A DNA stretch of 64,000 nucleotides from positions 124,001-188,000 of the forward strand of contig NZ_JAQFIP010000001.1 in the NCBI RefSeq assembly GCF_029504735.1, written 5' to 3'. This DNA comes from Ereboglobus sp. PH5-10. Its GTDB lineage: Bacteria; Verrucomicrobiota; Verrucomicrobiia; Opitutales; Opitutaceae. Positions 26,107 through 34,945 of this stretch are shown here, one piece after another. A program made the position numbers and the translations under genes. Under the pieces are notes generated by a model. That model was not told the origin of the DNA. It made no database searches and saw nothing but the letters and a program-made list of their open reading frames with translations. Position 1 is the stretch's first letter; every line of letters starts with the position of its first letter.

Positions 26107-27359
26107 TGAAGATGGGCGGTGCGTTGTTTGTATACGGAGCAAACCGTGTCGAACACTTGCGACACAGGGATGTTTTTCATGCAGAGATTGTTGTTGCAGG
26201 CGGTCTGGCGGTTGTTCCACGCGTTGATGCACGGCGAGCAGGCGAGGCCGAGCCAGATGTTGTGATTGCGCGGGCTGAGCGTGCCGAAAAGCAGCGGCGT
26301 CTCGGGGCCGAACAACACAACCACATCGACCGGCGTGAGCGCCGCGAAATGCGCGGGACCGCTGTCGTTGGTGACGAGAATTTCCGCCAGTCCGTAAACA
26401 ATCAGGAGCTGGCGCAGCGTCGTCTTGCCCGCGAGCGAGAAACAGCGCGCGTCATTCACCTCGGCGACGAGTTTTTCGATTTTTTCCGCCTCAGAGGGGC
26501 CGCCGGTGAACGCAATCGCGATGTCGGAATGCGTTTCCAAAAGCCGCCGTGCGAGCTCGACGTAATTCGAGTTCTCCCAACGGCGCAAGGGCATCAGGTC
26601 GCTCGCGTTGGCATTGAGCAAAATGACGCGGCGCGTGCGCCCGGAGGCGTCCGTTCCCGCGAGCTCGCGAAGCATCGCGGCAACCTCCTCGCGCTCGGAA
26701 TCCTCCGGCTTGAAATGCGCGAGCGACATCTCCGCGGGCGGCGTGAATCCAAACGTCGGGAAGGCATCGGGATCGTTGTCGAGCGCGCGCACGAGCGAAA
26801 GAAACGTCTTCGACGCGTGCATGTGCGAATTATACAACACTCGATGCGTGCACAGGTTTCCGCGATACGGCCCCTCGCCAAAATAACAGTGAAAACCGAC
26901 GCGCATCCGCGTGCCCATCATGTAGGCGATGATGGCCGACGCGCGCGCGAAGAACTCCATGTCGATGCACACGTCGATTTTGCGACGGCGGATTGCCCAC
27001 AAACGCGAAAGGCAACTCGTCACCATCGACACCGCCGACTTCGTGCGAATCGTGAGCACGTTCTCGCGCGGAATCAGGTCCATCACATCGAGGATGAAGC
27101 GGTTTTCCTCGAACATGAGGAAAAAAACATTCTCCTTGCCCACCTTCGCGACAGCCTGCCGGATGGCCTCGTTTGCAAGAACCGTCGAGCCCTGCTCGGC
27201 GAGTTTCAGAAAAATAATGCTCTTGGGCTCCGTTTTTATGTCGGGCCTGAAAATCAAATCCATGAGCCAGCGCCAAAAGGTAAAACAGGCGCAGACATAC
27301 GGAAACACCCATCCGTCAATTTGTTGCAATCGTTTAGTTTGGGCGCTTGGTCGGCTCAT
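26103..27359 (-). CDS. Glycosyltransferase family 9 (heptosyltransferase-like)
   Basis: A 418-residue protein of the ADP-heptose:LPS heptosyltransferase family. Recognisable blocks are SIIFLKLAEQGSTVLANEAI (N-terminal Rossmann start), VILLNANASDLMPLRRW, and the C-terminal TNDSGPAHFAALTPVDVVVLFGPETP with the nucleotide-sugar site. The C-terminal CSPCINAWNNRQTACNNNLCM segment is Cys-rich, as in several GT9 proteins that bear a C-x2-C motif. It is translationally coupled to the downstream membrane/TPR gene and lies 78 bp after the nucleotidyltransferase gene, so the group is likely one operon for LPS core or another surface glycan. Confidence 0.88.
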   Translation of the reverse strand: MSRPSAQTKRLQQIDGWVFPYVCACFTFWRWLMDLIFRPDIKTEPKSIIFLKLAEQGSTVLANEAIRQAVAKVGKENVFFLMFEENRFILDVMDLIPRENVLTIRTKSAVSMVTSCLSRLWAIRRRKIDVCIDMEFFARASAIIAYMMGTRMRVGFHCYFGEGPYRGNLCTHRVLYNSHMHASKTFLSLVRALDNDPDAFPTFGFTPPAEMSLAHFKPEDSEREEVAAMLRELAGTDASGRTRRVILLNANASDLMPLRRWENSNYVELARRLLETHSDIAIAFTGGPSEAEKIEKLVAEVNDARCFSLAGKTTLRQLLIVYGLAEILVTNDSGPAHFAALTPVDVVVLFGPETPLLFGTLSPRNHNIWLGLACSPCINAWNNRQTACNNNLCMKNIPVSQVFDTVCSVYKQRTAHLQ

Positions 27360-27437
27360 GGATAGTGGGCATGCAAATGGAAAAGCGTGTAAAATACGTG
27401 AGAACGGCCCTTTGAAAAGACCGAAAAGCGGGCAAAA

Positions 27438-28325
27438 TCAAAACAGCGTCCCCGGATACTCGCCTCGAGCCACGAGCTCCCGAATCGAGGCGACCACGCC
27501 GGGCTTGTCCGCCGGATACGTTATGCCAAACCAATCGCTGTCCGCCGTGAACGCGCGCACGCGCAACCCGCCCCGCCCGACCAGTGCCGCGACTGCCGCG
27601 GGCAAATAAAACTCAGCCTGGTTTCCCTCCGTGTAAGTTTCGTCGCGCCGCAGGAACGCGGCGAGCTGGCTCTCAAGCGCGCCAAAAAATCCCGGCAAAA
27701 AGCCCCAGCAATTCATCGAAACCGTTTCGTCGCCGGAATACTTTTTCCCCTCGCCCGCCCCAACCTCGTCCGCCGCGATTTTTGTGTGCTCGACGACATC
27801 GCGAAGCCATCCGTCCGTCCCAATCTCGCACATGCCTCGCGACACCGTGCCATTTTCCGAAAGCGTCCTCGACAACTTGAACCCCACCAGCGTCGCCTCC
27901 CCCTCGCCCGCCGCCGTCAAAAACCCGGCCAGCGTTCGAAACGCGTCCGCGCCGTAAAAATCATCCGCGTTGATCACCGCGAAAGGCTCCCGAACCTCGC
28001 CGCGCGCGCACCAAGTCGCATGCCCCGTGCCCCAGGGCTTCGCGCGCCATGACGGCACTCCAAACCCCGGCGGCAAATCGTCCATTGCCTGAAACGCATA
28101 CCCCACCTCGATGCGCCCGTCATACTTCGCGCCGACCTGCTCGCGAAAAACCTCCTCAAAATCGCGCCGGATAACAAACACCACGCGCCCGAATCCCGCC
28201 CGGATCGCATCGAAAACCGAATAATCCAAAAGTGTTTCGCCCGACGGACCGACGGGGGCGATCTGTTTGAGCCCCCCGAAACGGGAGCCCATACCTGCGG
28301 CAAGAACGAGTAACGTGGGTTTCAT
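27438..28325 (-). CDS. Sugar-phosphate nucleotidyltransferase-like protein
   Basis: A 295-residue NTP_transferase-fold protein. The N-terminus LVLAAGMGSRFGGLKQIAPVGP contains the GxGxR signature, and AVINADDFYGADAFRTL has the Asp pair that binds metal and nucleotide. The ETYTEGNQAEFYLPAAV and DWFGITYPADKPGV blocks near the C-terminus are typical of a subgroup often annotated as a nucleotidyltransferase without assigned sugar. It probably supplies an activated sugar to the glycosyltransferases immediately downstream. The exact substrate cannot be read from sequence. Confidence 0.85.
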   Translation of the reverse strand: MKPTLLVLAAGMGSRFGGLKQIAPVGPSGETLLDYSVFDAIRAGFGRVVFVIRRDFEEVFREQVGAKYDGRIEVGYAFQAMDDLPPGFGVPSWRAKPWGTGHATWCARGEVREPFAVINADDFYGADAFRTLAGFLTAAGEGEATLVGFKLSRTLSENGTVSRGMCEIGTDGWLRDVVEHTKIAADEVGAGEGKKYSGDETVSMNCWGFLPGFFGALESQLAAFLRRDETYTEGNQAEFYLPAAVAALVGRGGLRVRAFTADSDWFGITYPADKPGVVASIRELVARGEYPGTLF

Positions 28326-28382
28326 AAACAGCCACCCTTGGCCAAAATGACGCGGAAGCGCAACACCAAGGAACAGCCCGGC

Positions 28383-29072
28383 TCAGTCCCGCGAACCCGC
28401 GCGCCCCCCGGGGCTCGCCGCCGGCCTTTTTTCCGCGGCATCGTCAGCGGCGGCCTCCGGTGTCAGCATATGCTTGCGCAACAGATTCACCACGCCCCAA
28501 AGCACGATTCCGAACGCCGCGCCGCCGATATGCGCGAGCGTCGCCACGCGGATGTTGGGATCGTCAAACTTGATCATGCCACCCCCGCGCCCGCCGAGCC
28601 GCGCCTCGTATATCAACTCAGCCACATGGATTCCCAGAAACACAGGCCAAAACCAGTCGCGCCACGATTGCTGCCAGCCCAAAAACGCAAGCATCACAAG
28701 CCAGCCCACGTTCGCGCCCGACAACCCGCCGTAGCGAATCATGTCCGCGTCAAAAATAAAAATCGTTGTCGTCACGGCCAGGGGCATCAGCACGAGCCAG
28801 CCCACGTTCAGCCACCAGCGATACCGGTAAACCAGCGCCCACCCGATCAAAAAATACAGCCCCGTATCCAGCGCGAAATGCACCCAGCCGAAATGCACGA
28901 AATTTCCCGTCCACATCCGCCACCACTCGCCCGCAATGATCGCCGAGCGGTCGTAAACCAGCGCGCGCGCCAGCTCCGGCCACGACTGCGCGACAAGCGC
29001 CAGCACCCCGCCCGGCAAAAACAGCCACGGCAGCAAACGCGGTTTCAACAGTGATGAGAACGGCGGGATCAT
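28383..29072 (-). CDS. Rhomboid-family protease, rhombosortase-like
   Basis: A 229-residue membrane protein from MIPPFSSLLK. It shows GEWWRMWTGNFVHFGWVHFALD in place of the rhomboid L1/TM2 block, GGLSGANVGWLVML with the presumed catalytic Ser, and a TLAHIGGAAFGIV segment with the His. The short size and the GLSGAN form are closer to rhombosortases, which process C-terminal GlyGly-CTERM anchors, than to classical rhomboids such as the one at 19-20 kb. A charged Ala-rich tail of about 30 residues follows the last helix. No GlyGly-CTERM substrate was seen in this window. It diverges from rsmA. Confidence 0.72.
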   Translation of the reverse strand: MIPPFSSLLKPRLLPWLFLPGGVLALVAQSWPELARALVYDRSAIIAGEWWRMWTGNFVHFGWVHFALDTGLYFLIGWALVYRYRWWLNVGWLVLMPLAVTTTIFIFDADMIRYGGLSGANVGWLVMLAFLGWQQSWRDWFWPVFLGIHVAELIYEARLGGRGGGMIKFDDPNIRVATLAHIGGAAFGIVLWGVVNLLRKHMLTPEAAADDAAEKRPAASPGGRAGSRD

Positions 29073-29247
29073 TTTGAAAACGCGGAGCTTGGCCGCGGAT
29101 CGCGATGTTGACGACAACTTTTGCGCGTGCAACACGCCGCGCACTCGGCCAACAATCACGCCCGTATTCTTTTTCGTTTTCGCAACCGCACGGCAGCGCG
29201 CAATCGTTCCGGGCGAAGCGACAATCCGCCAAATCCAAAATTCCCGC

Positions 29248-30120
29248 ATGCCGCTCACACCCTCCGCCACACGCGAACTTCTCGCCTCGCTCGGCCACAA
29301 CCCGAAGCGCTTTCTCGGGCAAAACTTCCTCGTTGACGGCAACATTGTGCGCAAATCCCTCGAACTCGCCCAAATCGCCCCGTCCGACACCGTCGTCGAA
29401 ATCGGCCCCGGCCTCGGCACGCTCACCAACGCCCTGCTCGAAACCGGTGCTCACGTTTACGCAGTCGAAAAAGACACCACGCTCCACGCCCACCTCGCCT
29501 CCACGCTCGCCCCGAAACACCCCCAAACATTTCACCTCATCCACGGCGACGCCCTCGACCACCCCCTCGCCGGATTGGATTCAGCCCTTCAGCCCTTCAG
29601 CCATTCAGCCCCTTCCATCAAAGTCGTCGCCAACCTCCCCTACGCCATCTCAACCCCGTGGATGGATGCGATTCTTTCCGGCCCGCTGCCCGAACGCATG
29701 GTGCTCATGCTCCAGCAGGAGGCCGCGCAACGCTACACCGCCGGGCCCGGCACCAAACAATACAGCGCCATCTCCATCTTCCTTCAAAACGCCTACGACA
29801 TCGCGCCCGGCCACAAAGTCTCCGCCGCCTGCTTTTATCCGCGTCCCGACATCGAGTCGTATCTGCTTCACCTCGTGCGCAAGCCACGCCCCTTTATTTT
29901 TGCGACTGAAACAAAAGCCGCCATTCGCGCCTGTTTCCAACAACGCCGCAAACAACTCGGCGCGCTGCTTCGCGACCGCCTGCCGGACGGCGCGCGCGGC
30001 GACTGGTTTGATTATCTCGCGACCGAGGGACAATTCACCCCCAAAAGCCGCCCCGAGGAAATCCCGCCCGAACTCTGGACTCATTTCCCCGCAAATCCGC
30101 CGCCGCAGACTCGCACTTGA
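29248..30120 (+). CDS. rsmA: 16S rRNA (adenine1518-N6/adenine1519-N6)-dimethyltransferase
   Basis: Dimethylates A1518 and A1519 of 16S rRNA with SAM. The 290-residue protein begins MPLTPSATRELL and shows HNPKRFLGQNFLVDGNIV, motif I VEIGPGLGTLTNAL, VYAVEKDTTL, and the catalytic NLPYAIS. Between HGDALDHPLAG and VVANLPYAIS an extra loop (LDSALQPFSHSAPSI) is encoded by an 8-bp tandem repeat at 29580-29613. The catalytic core is otherwise complete, so the enzyme is expected to be active. Longer upstream frames lack family similarity. Confidence 0.96.
   Translation: MPLTPSATRELLASLGHNPKRFLGQNFLVDGNIVRKSLELAQIAPSDTVVEIGPGLGTLTNALLETGAHVYAVEKDTTLHAHLASTLAPKHPQTFHLIHGDALDHPLAGLDSALQPFSHSAPSIKVVANLPYAISTPWMDAILSGPLPERMVLMLQQEAAQRYTAGPGTKQYSAISIFLQNAYDIAPGHKVSAACFYPRPDIESYLLHLVRKPRPFIFATETKAAIRACFQQRRKQLGALLRDRLPDGARGDWFDYLATEGQFTPKSRPEEIPPELWTHFPANPPPQTRT
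29580..29613 (+). repeat. 8-bp tandem repeat (TTCAGCCC) inside rsmA
   Basis: Four units TTCAGCCC, TTCAGCCC, TTCAGCCA, TTCAGCCC in direct tandem encode part of an extra loop of RsmA just before the NLPYAIS motif. Confidence 0.85.
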
Positions 30121-30202
30121 AACTCCTCCGATTTTAAATCTATAAATGCGCCCTTATTTTCCGAAGCACCATAATCCCTCGTCCGGTCGCACACACACAT
30201 AC

Positions 30203-31078
30203 ATGACATCCTACCTGAAAAAACTAACCGCCGTGCCGCCGGCCCTTTTTTCCCTGTTCGTTTTTGCCGCCGCGCCCGCGCTGCACGCGCAGGAGGCCGC
30301 CGCGCCCGGCATATTTGCAGATGGCCAGGAATATTACGGCGACGACGAGGAGTATCACATTTACGGATCCGTCGAGAACGACCAATACACCTCGTCCACC
30401 GGTTTTTTCCGCGTCACCATCCCCGTGCTCCCCGAGCTCGGCGGCCAGATAAACGACACGCCAAACACCGTCACCTTCCAGGATGACTACGGCGAGCACG
30501 CGACCATCGGCTGCTTTCGCATGAACGACGAGCTGCGCGCCGAGGAAACCAAGCGCGGACGCAAGGAATTCCTCGTGTGGTTTTTCCAGCAATTCATCCA
30601 GCGCGATTTCACCCGCAACGTCCCCGGCACCAGCACCGAGCCCAACGCCCGCTTCATCAACGGCACGCAAGGCGGCACGCTCTTCACGCAGCTGCTCCTT
30701 CCCAACGGCTCCGCATTTGCACACCGCGTTTTTGTGTTCCCGCCCAAGTCGGGTCACGTCGCCAAGCGCGGCAATTTCATCTTCATAAACAACGGCAACA
30801 TCTACGTGATCAGCATCGAGCTCGCCGAGCGCATCTTCGAGCACAGCACTTACAACAAAACCGTCACCGAGGAGGAGGCCGTCCTTCGCAGGCGTCTCAA
30901 CGACCTGCTCAACCGCATCACCTTCATGGAAGGCCCGGCAAACGCACCGGCGCCCGCCGGCAACATTCCCGCAACAGGCATCGCCCCCGCCCCTGCACCC
31001 GCGGCGACACCGTCGGAAATCCCCGCCATCACGCTCCCCTCTTCCGGGCCGTCATCCTCGGGCACCTCCCTCAAATAA
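30203..31078 (+). CDS. Secreted protein of unknown function
   Basis: A 291-residue protein starting MTSYLKKLTAVPPALFSLF, with a Sec signal peptide cleaved near ALHAQEA. The mature part has an acidic start (YYGDDEEYHIYGS), a central globular region of about 180 residues with mixed strands (FFRVTIPVLPELGG, FVFPPKSGHVAKRGNFIFINNGNIYVISIELAERIFEH), and a Pro/Ala/Ser-rich low-complexity tail. I recognise no family. It follows rsmA by about 80 bp on the same strand. Its stop overlaps by 8 bp the end of the decayed gene on the other strand. Confidence 0.7.
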   Translation: MTSYLKKLTAVPPALFSLFVFAAAPALHAQEAAAPGIFADGQEYYGDDEEYHIYGSVENDQYTSSTGFFRVTIPVLPELGGQINDTPNTVTFQDDYGEHATIGCFRMNDELRAEETKRGRKEFLVWFFQQFIQRDFTRNVPGTSTEPNARFINGTQGGTLFTQLLLPNGSAFAHRVFVFPPKSGHVAKRGNFIFINNGNIYVISIELAERIFEHSTYNKTVTEEEAVLRRRLNDLLNRITFMEGPANAPAPAGNIPATGIAPAPAPAATPSEIPAITLPSSGPSSSGTSLK

Positions 31079-32049
31079 TAGTCCCCTTCTCCAAAGCCCT
31101 CCGAGGCTTCCTTTTGGTAATCGACTTCAACCAGTCAATCGCCCGCGCCACAACCTGCTTGCATTGTGCCAGCATACCCTTTCTCGCCGCGTTAGCCTGA
31201 AGCTTATCCCAAAATTTTTCATCATCAAAATACCGCCCGATAATATCGCTCGCCCATTCATCGCGCACCTCCGCTTCACTGTATCCACGCAAAAGCCTGT
31301 CCTTTCGATAAGCCTTCGGCATCGGAGCCACACCGTCCACTACATTTGCAAAATCACTCCAAAGCCGGCCGTTTTGAATCTTAAGCGGGTGCCAAGCTCA
31401 TGCCCCATTAATACATTTTCAGGCGCGTCTGTCGCCGAGTTTATGAATATTGTATTTGGGCCGCTTGGCTCGATAAATGTCTTCAAGTTAGCCCGCTCAC
31501 TTGAGCGGTAGAACACCACCTTCTTTTTGAAGGTGTTTTCCAACGCGCTTACGAAATCAGACCCGCGAGACGCCTCGACTCCAGCACCACCTTTCGCCAA
31601 TATTCCTCCGGATTCTCCCTGTATTCCTTCAGGGATTGTTCGAACTCCTGAAGCTCCTCCGGCTTGTCCCTCAGCTCCGCGCGCATCGCCTCCACCCTCT
31701 CTGGATAGTCCATGTCGTGCACGATATCGCACGGCCCGCTCGCATGTGACAACACGGGCATTTTCTCCTGACAGGAGTCCTGCGAGCCTTGCGTTGAGTT
31801 CGTCTGTCCCGAGACCTGTTGCATCCACCCATTTCGATGCCTTCGGCGAACGCGGGGCAACATGATTTACGTCCGCATTGCCGCGTGAAGGCACGATATC
31901 CCCTCCGTCCTCTATATTTCCATCAAGCGCGCGCCGCGCCGAAAGCTCCGTGCCGCCTACTTGATCCCCGACAGCTCCCTGTCGATATTCGGGTTGAGCG
32001 AAAGGCAAATGGAGACGGGCCGAGTTTTGTTGATTTTCATTCTCCTCAT
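31071..32049 (-). pseudogene. Decayed metallopeptidase-like gene (broken HELGH motif)
   Basis: Three minus-strand frames each carry a piece of what looks like one ancestral protein. One frame gives KKKVVFYRSSERANLKTF and then VLMGHELG at about 31398. A single missing base turns the expected HELGH into HELGT, and the continuation lies in the next frame (HPLKIQNGRLWSDFANVV, then DEWASDIIGRYFDDEKFWDKL to 31071). Upstream, YPERVEAMRAELRDKPEELQ (about 31700) sits in a third frame. A 30-codon reading frame beginning at 32049 (SICLSLNPNIDRELSGIK) may be the original start. HExxH plus the following helical region resembles zincin domains of phage/plasmid polyvalent proteins. GC content is lower than in the neighbours. 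Likely a mobile-element relic. Confidence 0.6.
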
Positions 32050-32149
32050 GAGTTTTTAGCAGGAAAATAAGGACGCGGATTCAATGATTCGTTCGCGTTT
32101 ATTGATTTACGCCCGGCAAACAGGCGCGCCGGAGAACTGGCGGACCGTG

Positions 32150-33793
32150 CTACGCGCCCGATATTCCCGTGATTTCGCCGTCGGGCGACACGTCGATTTT
32201 TTCGGCGCTCGGCACCCTGGGCAGTGCCGGCATGCGCATCATCCGGCCAGTGAGAGCCACGATAAATCCCGCGCCCGCCGCCAGCTCGAAATCGCGCACC
32301 GTGATGCGGAACCCGCGCGGACGTCCGAGCTTCTTCTCGTCATCGCTAATCGAGTTTTGCGTCTTCGCCATGCACACGGGCAGCCCGCCAAACCCCGCCG
32401 CCTCGAACAATGCAAGCCTGTGCTCCGCCTCGGGCAGGAAATCCACCCCGTCCGCGCCATAGATTCGCCGCGCAATCGCGCCGATTTTTTCACGCACCGG
32501 CATCGAATCCGCATAAACGAACTCCAGTGGCGAGAGGGTTTTCTCCGCCGCGGCGATTGATTCCACAACCGCGTTCGCCAGCTCCACCCCGCCCTCGCCT
32601 CCGCGCGCGAACACATCCGAGAGCGCGCACCCCGTGCCGTTCGCCGCGCAGAACTCGCGAACAACCGCAAACTCCTCCGGCGTGTCGACGGGAAAGCGAT
32701 TGATCGCCACCGTCACCGGGCGCCCGAAGCTCCTCGCCGCGTCGAGATGCGCCGCGAGATTTTCAAGGCCCCGGGTGAGCGCCGCCACGTCCGGTTTCTC
32801 AAGATCGACAAGCGCCGCGCCGCCGTGCATCTTGAGCGCGCGAATCGTCGCCACGAGCACAATCGCGTCCGGCGCGAGTCCCGTCTGGCGGCATTTGATG
32901 TCGATGAATTTTTCCCCGCCGAGGTCGAACGCGAATCCGCACTCCGTCACCACGTAATCCGCGTGCGCAAGCGCCATGCGCGTCGCCAGCGCCGAGTTGC
33001 ATCCGTGCGCGATATTCGCAAACGGCCCGCCGTGCACAAACGCGGGCACGCCCTCGGCTGTTTGCACGAGGTTCGGTTTTAGCGCGTCGCGCAACAGCGC
33101 GCACATCGCGCCCGTGACGCGAAACTCCGACGCGCGCACCGGCTCGCCCTCCGCGGTGAAACCGACAACAAGCCGGTCAATCCGCGCGCGCAAATCCGCC
33201 AGCGATTCCGACAGGCAAAGCACCGCCATGATTTCCGACGCAGCCGTGATGTCGAAGCCGCCCGCGCGCTCCGTCGCCGAGTCCACTCCCGTGCGAATCG
33301 AGCGCAGCGCGCGGTCATTGCAATCAAGCACTCGCTTCCAAAGCACGCCCTCCGGCGCGAGCCGTGTTTGTTTGAAATGAAGCTGGTTGTCGATCACCGC
33401 CGCGAGCAAATTGTGCGCCGATGTGATCGCGTGAAAATCCCCCGTGAAGTGCAGATTGATCTCGCGCGCCGGCTGCACCGTGCTGAGTCCGCCGCCCGCC
33501 GCGCCGCCCTTGCGCCCGAACACCGGCCCCATCGAGGGCTGCCTCAACGCCAGCGCGGCGGAGCGCCCGGTTTTTTTGATGCCCTGCGCGAGCCCGATCG
33601 ACGTGACCGTCTTGCCCTCGCCCGCGGGGGTCGGCGTGATCGCCGAAACGAGGATAAGTTTCCCGTTTTTCGGACGGCGCGCCCGCGCCGCGTCGAGCGC
33701 CGCCAGAGAAACCTTCGCCTTGTCGTTGCCGTAAAGCGAGAGGTGGTCTTGGTTGATGCCGATTGAACGTGCGAGGTCGGTAATGGGAAGCAT
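32150..33793 (-). CDS. fhs: Formate--tetrahydrofolate ligase
   Basis: ATP-dependent synthesis of 10-formyl-THF from formate in one-carbon metabolism. The 547-residue protein starts at MLPITDLARSIGIN and shows the P-loop TPTPAGEGKTVTSIGLAQ, RQPSMGPVFGRKGGAAGGG, the FTGDFHAITSAHNLL block and the C-terminal GAGFIVALTGRMMRMPALP. These cover the conserved regions of the family, and length is normal. It diverges from ymdB across a 95-bp gap that contains a 50-bp palindrome. Confidence 0.97.
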   Translation of the reverse strand: MLPITDLARSIGINQDHLSLYGNDKAKVSLAALDAARARRPKNGKLILVSAITPTPAGEGKTVTSIGLAQGIKKTGRSAALALRQPSMGPVFGRKGGAAGGGLSTVQPAREINLHFTGDFHAITSAHNLLAAVIDNQLHFKQTRLAPEGVLWKRVLDCNDRALRSIRTGVDSATERAGGFDITAASEIMAVLCLSESLADLRARIDRLVVGFTAEGEPVRASEFRVTGAMCALLRDALKPNLVQTAEGVPAFVHGGPFANIAHGCNSALATRMALAHADYVVTECGFAFDLGGEKFIDIKCRQTGLAPDAIVLVATIRALKMHGGAALVDLEKPDVAALTRGLENLAAHLDAARSFGRPVTVAINRFPVDTPEEFAVVREFCAANGTGCALSDVFARGGEGGVELANAVVESIAAAEKTLSPLEFVYADSMPVREKIGAIARRIYGADGVDFLPEAEHRLALFEAAGFGGLPVCMAKTQNSISDDEKKLGRPRGFRITVRDFELAAGAGFIVALTGRMMRMPALPRVPSAEKIDVSPDGEITGISGA

Positions 33794-33820
33794 GGGTAAA
33801 ATATTGGTTATTTTGCGGGG

Positions 33821-33870
33821 GAATCGGCGCAAATCGACTCAAATCGATTTGGATCGATTTGCGCCGATTC
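33821..33870. repeat. 50-bp palindrome between divergent fhs and ymdB
   Basis: Outer arms of 17 bp (GAATCGGCGCAAATCGA and its exact reverse complement) enclose CTCAAATCGATTTGGA, itself palindromic apart from two outer base pairs. The sequence also repeats AAATCGA/ATCGATTT about every 10 bp. It lies 28 bp from fhs and 19 bp from ymdB, so it could act on both promoters. Confidence 0.85.
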
Positions 33871-33888
33871 TCACGCAAGTTTTTCCCC

Positions 33889-34671
33889 ATGTTAAAATTT
33901 CTCTTCATTGGTGACATCGTCGGAAAACCCGGGCGCGCAATTGTGATTGAAAAACTCGCCGCGCTGCGCGACGAGCGCGCCATCGACTTTGTCGTCGCCA
34001 ACGCCGAGAACTCCGCCGCCGGCTCGGGCATCACGGGCGCAATCGCCAAAACGCTCCTCGCATCGGGCGTGGATGCCATCACGCTCGGCGACCATGTGTG
34101 GGATCAAAAAGGCTGGGAACACGACATCGGCGCGCTCGACCGCGTTTGCCGCCCCGCCAACCTTCCCGCCGCGTGCCCCGGACGCGAATACGTCATCCTC
34201 GAAGCCGGTGGTTTCCGCCTCGGCGTGACGACGATGCTTGGCCGCCAGTTCGTGGGAATGAAAGCCGAATGCCCGTTCCTCGGTGCCGAGCGCGTCCTGC
34301 GCGAGCTTGAGGACAAAACCGACGGTGTCTTTGTTGAAATCCATGCCGAGGCCACGTCCGAAAAACAAGCGATGGGCTGGCATCTCGACGGACGCGCCGT
34401 CGCCGTGCTCGGCACGCACACGCACGTCCCCACCGCCGACGCATCCGTGCTGCCCGGCGGCACCGCGTTCATGTGCGACGTGGGAATGACCGGCCCCTAC
34501 GCGTCGGTGTTGGGCCGCGAAGTGAAACCGGTGCTCGGACGCTTCCTCGACGGCATGCCGCGCCGCTTCGAAGTGGCCGAGGGCGATGTGCGCATGTCAG
34601 CCGCGCTGGTGACATTCGACCCCGCGACCAAACGCGCGGTATCGTGCGAATTGATAACGGTGAAAAGCTAA
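33889..34671 (+). CDS. ymdB: TIGR00282 family metallophosphoesterase (YmdB-like)
   Basis: A 260-residue binuclear-metal phosphodiesterase. It begins MLKFLFIGDIVGKPGR, the family signature, followed by NAENSAAGSGIT, LGDHVWDQKG, and VEIHAEATSEKQAMGWHLDGR ahead of GTHTHVPTADASVLPGGTAF. In Bacillus subtilis YmdB hydrolyses 2',3'-cAMP and affects RNA turnover and biofilm development; the role here is by homology. Start chosen at the ATG that yields the conserved N-terminus. Confidence 0.95.
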   Translation: MLKFLFIGDIVGKPGRAIVIEKLAALRDERAIDFVVANAENSAAGSGITGAIAKTLLASGVDAITLGDHVWDQKGWEHDIGALDRVCRPANLPAACPGREYVILEAGGFRLGVTTMLGRQFVGMKAECPFLGAERVLRELEDKTDGVFVEIHAEATSEKQAMGWHLDGRAVAVLGTHTHVPTADASVLPGGTAFMCDVGMTGPYASVLGREVKPVLGRFLDGMPRRFEVAEGDVRMSAALVTFDPATKRAVSCELITVKS

Positions 34672-34945
34672 CCGGCGCGCATTCTCGAACCGCGCACGCG
34701 CTTCGAGCATCATCCGCTGTTTTTGTTTTTTGCATGGGATGGGTTCAACGCCATGCATGATTCGGTGTTTTTTACCGTCTTTGTTGTGGCGCGGCAAAAA
34801 TGACAGTCCCGTTTTCAGCGAGTAAGATGACATGGGAAATTTCACTCATCAAAAACGCATCACGAAATCCGTATACGTTGATGCTATTGCCTTGCGCTCC
34901 CACGAAAACGCCCCACCCTCTTGCGCAACTTTTCTCCTTTTTATC

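Noticed and set aside
34672-34945. Possible SAM riboswitch in the metK leader
   Set aside because: No conserved core of the SAM-I/IV, SAM-II or other SAM classes could be found by eye.
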